Assembly: GCA_003990745.1 (NCBI GenBank)
Contig: RBNI01007181.1
Span: 1 to 10,568, forward strand
Origin: Jimgerdemannia flammicorona
Lineage: Eukaryota > Mucoromycota > Endogonomycetes > Endogonales > Endogonaceae
Reading direction: 5' to 3'
DNA: 10,568 bases
A model generated the notes under the pieces. The model did no database searches. It was not told the DNA's origin and saw nothing but the letters and a program-made list of their open reading frames with translations. The translations under genes were made by a program, and so were the position numbers. Shown here piece after piece: positions 7,262-10,568 of this stretch (within the stretch, counting starts at the first letter, position 1; every line of letters begins with the position of its first letter).

Positions 7262-7580
7262 AAGAGTGGGACTCTTGCAGAGGCAGAAGTAGACATTCTT
7301 GGGGGGAACTTTAATATGGTCCAAGATGTGCAGGTGGATAGAACTGATAGAGGGCAGAGAGCTGAGGGTAAGAGTGGGGGTCTGGGGTTATAAGAGGAAG
7401 TAGAGAAACTGAGTTCCCTGATGGATGGTGGAAGGGGGCTTTAGAGAGATAGAAGGGTCTACATACACTGAACCAATAGTCTGGGAATAAGGATTGACTG
7501 GATATTGACAGCAGATTACTGGGGTTTGGATGTTTGAAAATTGCTAGAGGTTGAGTGGTGTCTGTAGTCTGATCACTAGG
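7262..7580 (+). pseudogene. EEP endonuclease domain, C-terminal half (copy B)
   Basis: The reading DILGGNFNMVQDVQVDRTD (GGNFN at 7301-7315) is the GDFN catalytic motif of EEP nucleases, with Asn in place of the usual Asp. IRIDWILTADYW then precedes the SDH motif at 7568-7576, the terminal catalytic block. Copy A keeps the Asp (KDFN), so the change in B is probably decay. Stops flank the SDH codons on both sides. Confidence 0.75.
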
Positions 7581-8500
7581 AACTGTTGGGGCAGGGTCAT
7601 TTCAGGGGGAGTAGAGATGGGCCTGGATATTGGCATCTCAACTCCTCTTTGTTAGCTGATAAGATGTTGTGGGATAAGTGAGTGAAGGACATTTGACAGT
7701 AAATAGTGAATTGGATATGAGAGGGGGTTCCAGTGAGTGTCTAATGAGTGAGGTTAAAGGAGGCTGCTAAGGTTTACTAGAGTGAAGCTGGAAAGGAGAC
7801 TGGAAAGCAGAGAAGGAGGAGAGTGACCTGGGCTTCAGTTAGATTGGCTGGACTTTTGGAGAATTAGACAGGGCTCTTGGCCTTAGAGAGGATAGAGAAC
7901 TAGAGGGTGAGGAGGGTAAAGATAGAGATTGCAGAGCTACAATAAGTGTTGAGAGAGGAAGAGGAGACATGGGTGCAGAGTTTGGCTGCATAGTTGTGCT
8001 AGCAGGGGCTGAAGGAGGGGGAGAGACTCTCTAAGTTCCTTTCAGGATCCCTTAGGACAAGGGGAGTATGGCAGAGATAGGAGGAGGTCCTAGATTCTGA
8101 TAATGCACTGGTGTATGATTCCCAAGACATTCTGGGCTTGCTGAAAGAGAGGTGGAGTGGTTTGTAGAGTGAGGAGGAGGGTGGGGCTGATGAGGCCACC
8201 ATAGAATGCACTTTGGAGAATTGGCACCCACCATATATAGATGGGCTGGGCAGTTTGATGGTACCAGTACAAGAGGAGGATATTTGCCAGATTCTTACCA
8301 CAACTATGCTGGGCATGACACCAGAAGAGGATGGTCAGCCCTGGGACTTTTGGAAGAAGATGGTGGAAGTCCCTGGAGTGCTGTGGGAGTTGATGGCACT
8401 TTGTAACTTGGTCCTGTAGTCAGAGAGATGAGTGGGTGAGCAGAATCTGGGGCTGGTGGTGTTGCTTTTTAAGGACAAGGGTAGGAGAGAGGGCTGGAAG
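7581..8500 (+). pseudogene. ORF2 linker between endonuclease and reverse transcriptase
   Basis: This stretch stays in the same frame as both flanking domains. It begins GQGHFRGSRDGPGYWHLNSSLL, close to the GKGYWRLN-type block that follows LINE endonucleases. The stretch 8213-8419 is intact (MENWHPPYIDGLGSLMVP onward, then PEEDGQPWDFWKK), which corresponds to the pre-RT region of LINE proteins. Several stops lie between these parts. No separate gene is seen on either strand. Confidence 0.6.
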
Positions 8501-9260
8501 AACTGGCAGCCAATCATACTGCTGGACATAGACAGGAAGTTGGTCACTAAGGTGGTGGTGGCAAGACTATAGAAGGTGGCCCAGCAAGTCTTGGGGGAGA
8601 AGCAGCAAGGTTTTGTAGGGGGCTGGCTAATTAGAGATAGTATGGTATAGGTGTATGGTATTATTGAAGGGATTTGAGCTTGTGGACTGGATGGGAGATT
8701 GGTCTTCTTGGATCAGAAGAAGGCTTATGACCATATTTGGTGGATCTGGCTGATGAAGGTACTGGACAGAATTGGTGTCCCCCTGTAGTTCTGAGAGGCA
8801 ATGGTCAGCCTGTTGGAAGAGAGTAGAGCAGTGCTCATATGTAATGAGCATAGAGGGATGGCATTCCCTCTGGGTAGGGGTGTTCCTCAGGGAGACCAAC
8901 TATTGTCTATTTTGTATACTCTGTCCTTGAAGCCATTGATGGATAGAATCTGATAGAAGATAGTCAGGCTCTCAGTATTTAGCATAGTGTGGAAAGTTGG
9001 AGCCTTTGTAGATGATATGGTGGTTGGTCTGGGATTTATTGCAGATGTTGAGGAGCTCTAGAAAACAGTAGAGTGGTATGAGACACATTCTGGGGCAAAA
9101 CTTAACTGGTACAAGTGTGAAATGATAGTATTGGGCAATGGCTTAGTGGAAGGGGATATTATTGGAACAATTGTCCCTACTGGTGAGGCTGTTAGGTACT
9201 TGGATATCTTGGGTCTATTTTACCAAGATCTTAGAGGGGACAAAGAGTGGCTATCTGGGG
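8501..9260 (+). pseudogene. Reverse transcriptase domain (copy B)
   Basis: All the main non-LTR reverse transcriptase blocks can be read in one frame. NWQPIILLDIDRKLVTKV (8501 on) is the WRPI-LLN-D block. QQGFVGGWLIRDS (8603 on) follows. LVFLDQKKAYDHIWW (about 8699-8743) carries the first catalytic Asp. RGVPQGDQLLSILY (8879 on) is the PQGD-LS block. AFVDDMVVG (9002-9028) is the F/Y-x-DD active site. SGAKLNWYKCEMI (9089 on) and EAVRYLDILG close the domain. The catalytic Asp residues are present, but TAG/TGA stops interrupt the frame at several points. The blocks fit L1/Tad-type LINEs. This is the firmest identification in the window. Confidence 0.88.
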
Positions 9261-10455
9261 GGAGGCCTTGTGGAGTTGGGGAGGATACTGTATTTTCTTA
9301 GCAGTACATATTACAATTTTGAATGTCTACTGGATACTGAAGCTATAGTATCTGGTATATCATCTGAACTTTCCAGCCTAGGTGGTAAAGAGGCTTTTGA
9401 AGTTAGCTAGAAATTAGATCTAGACTGGGAGGAGGAATCAGATTAGCTAGAAAATCTTGTCATTGCCAGTGACTAGAGGAGGACTTGGGCTGGTAGACTT
9501 CCCAAAGAGACTGCATTGCTTGAGAGTGTGATGGCTGAAAGGGGTGGTAGAACTGAGGGGTAGTGACTGAGTTCTACTGATGAAGAAAATCTGAGAGATG
9601 AGATACTTGCCAAGAGGCTCAACCAGAGATCTACTATCCTTGGTTGGGCTTCAAAATAGTGAGCATATGTAGTATAAGGACTTCTGGTAGGGAGTAGTAT
9701 ATGGGGCTCACCACATTGGAATCCACTGGCAGGAGGATGAAGGAGAGGTGCCTTGGGGCCCAGCAATGTGGAGATGGGATAGAGTATTGTTGGGGGACAC
9801 CCTTCTTCTGAATTTTGATATTGAAGATAGGGTTGAATATCAGAGGGGGTTGGGCCTGAATGTTTGGTCTGGTGGCTGGTAGATAGCAGGTATTAGAGAG
9901 GAGTGAGACTGGAATAGAGTCTGGGCCTGAAGTGTGAAGATGAGGAGATGGTTATCACCTAAGTACTGAGTGGTCTGATGATATATGCTGTGGAGGAATA
10001 TCATGCTCAACTTTCACTCAGACCATCTTGTGGAGGGAGAGAGTTTTGACTGTGAGGAGTATTATAATATAGAGCAGGAAGGGGGGTTTGTGCAGATACC
10101 AGAACATTGGCTAGGAGAGTGTAAGGTACTTAGTGATTTTTGGTTAGTAGTTGGGTTTTGCTTGGGTATTGTATATAGGGGAGATGCTGAGAGGGGCCAA
10201 TGGGAGGATCTTAAGGATAGATTGGTGAGGGGGATTGAGAAGAAGTAGCTCACTTTAGGTTAGATATTGGCTATATACATAGATGGGGATAGCAGGTCAC
10301 TGGTTATTCGTTTTTGAGGAAGGAAAACATTTGAGTTTGAGGGAGTGGCTATTGAGGTGAGAAGGATTGATGGAGGATTTTTTGATAAGCTGATGGCTGG
10401 GATGGGGTCTGCAGAGTAGTTGGTAGCATCAATTGGTAGAGAAAATTTGTAGACA
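9261..10455 (+). pseudogene. ORF2 C-terminal region (copy B)
   Basis: After a one-base shift in a G-run the reading continues GGLVELGRILYFLSSTYYNF (about 9259 on), shifts again, and becomes RLLKLARN (about 9391 on). It then reads LPVTRGGLGLVDFPKR at 9463-9510, the LP-x-x-GGLGL block typical of the region after the reverse transcriptase in LINEs. The same frame holds to 10248, including an intact stretch from 9985 (MLWRNIMLNFHSD onward). It is still protein-like to about 10455 (FDKLMAGMGSAE). No RNase H motif or CCHC finger is visible. The exact ORF end is unknown. Confidence 0.65.
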
Positions 10456-10568
10456 GAGTGAGGGGAGAGTTGGAGTAGTAGGTGATAGAGTGGTATTCAA
10501 GCATGAGTGAGTGGGGGGGGGGTCCCTCTAGGGGGATTAGATAGTGGGATGTGGTTCTGTACTTATAG
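10456..10568. other. Possible 3' end of LINE copy B and flank
   Basis: No coding signal is convincing here. A run of ten G (10513-10522) leads into ggtccctctag. The sequence gggggtccctctag (10518-10531) matches gagggtccctccag at 3512-3525 at 12 of 14 positions, both differences being transitions. The second site is where copy A breaks off and copy B begins, so the pair could be the duplication flanking copy B. No A-tail precedes it, and a third, similar word lies at 5088-5101. The assignment is therefore tentative. Confidence 0.3.

Larger units (their letters stand above)
6810..10455 (+). pseudogene. LINE copy B ORF2: endonuclease and reverse transcriptase polyprotein, decayed
   Basis: This is the ORF2 region, which would encode target-site nicking and reverse transcription of the element RNA. 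It opens right after a TGA at 6807 with AELLTLFLINSTTNIFSLNMNGL. Domains in order: EEP endonuclease, N-terminal half 6849-7199 and C-terminal half 7262 to about 7580; linker; reverse transcriptase about 8501-9260; C-terminal region about 9390-10455. Frame 3 is used up to the poly(A) insert and frame 2 after it. A one-base change follows in a G-run at 9256-9262, and another lies between about 9340 and 9390. Stops (TAG, TGA) are spread throughout. The first ATG in frame is at 6867, inside the first endonuclease motif, so a non-ATG start or reinitiation after ORF1 is possible. The longest open stretches are 8213-8419 (69 codons) in the linker and 9985-10248 (88 codons). No RNase H domain is recognised. 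Confidence 0.8.
3518..10517 (+). mobile_element. LINE (non-LTR retrotransposon) copy B, near full length, decayed and interrupted
   Basis: This element has the order leader, ORF1, EEP endonuclease, reverse transcriptase and C-terminal region, all on the plus strand. Without element C and its duplicated site it would be about 5.8 kb, a normal size for a full LINE. The leader (3520-3642) is similar to the leader of copy A (905-1031), which sets the 5' boundary near 3518. The 3' end is not certain. Protein-like sequence fades by about 10455, no poly(A) tail is seen, and 10517 is only a proposal based on a short repeat at 10518-10531. The motifs LLDID, FLDQKKAYDHIWW, GVPQGDQ, FVDD and GGLGLVDF fit L1/Tad-type elements, and I see no RNase H domain. 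The clade call is an inference. Damage consists mainly of TAG/TGA stops plus two small frame changes late in ORF2. Confidence 0.75.

Noticed and set aside
10249..10455. Possible RNase H domain at the end of ORF2 (YIDGDS phrase)
   Set aside because: The remaining RNase H catalytic acidic residues and spacing are not seen, and one short phrase is not enough.
1..10568. CRISPR array, tRNA or rRNA genes, terminal inverted repeats or LTRs
   Set aside because: No regularly spaced repeats, cloverleaf sequence, rRNA-like stretch, or paired long terminal repeats were seen on either strand.

Overview
The window looks like a transposon graveyard in a eukaryotic genome, most likely a filamentous fungus. 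I see no bacterial operons, ribosome binding sites, rRNA or tRNA genes. Almost everything readable belongs to non-LTR (LINE) retrotransposons with an endonuclease/exonuclease/phosphatase-type endonuclease (EEP) and a reverse transcriptase, all broken by in-frame stops. The stops are mostly TAG and TGA where CAG, CGA or TGG would be expected. I could find only seven CpG dinucleotides in 10.5 kb. That pattern fits cytosine methylation decay or RIP-like mutation, which is common in fungi. The species cannot be named from the sequence.

Layout. (1) 1-342: an unrecognised degenerate coding stretch on the minus strand. (2) 343 to about 904: AT-rich DNA with no gene. (3) About 905-3517: LINE copy A, plus strand, very degraded. 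It has ORF1 and the first part of the ORF2 endonuclease, then stops inside the endonuclease domain. (4) About 3518 to at least 10455: LINE copy B, plus strand, same family, better preserved and near full length. It has a 5' leader, ORF1, and ORF2 with endonuclease, reverse transcriptase and a C-terminal region. Its 5' end begins exactly where copy A stops, which suggests that B is nested in A.

Two later insertions sit inside B. At 3643-4845 a 1.2-kb retroposed sequence (element C) interrupts the 5' part of B. It has near-identical 15-bp flanking duplications, an AATAAA signal and a 32-A tail. Its single long decayed frame reads like a membrane protein (N-terminal hydrophobic segment, ectodomain, transmembrane segment, tail). 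Copy A shows the equivalent empty site. At 7200-7245 a tiny insert that is almost only a 40-A tract lies between perfect 16-bp duplications. It accounts exactly for the frame change between the two halves of the endonuclease domain.

The inferred order of events is: copy A inserts and decays; copy B inserts, perhaps into A; element C and the poly(A) insert then land in B; CpG decay continues throughout. No gene here looks able to make an intact product. The most interesting points are the retrocopy-like element C, the poly(A)-only insertion, and a frame change in ORF1 shared by both LINE copies.
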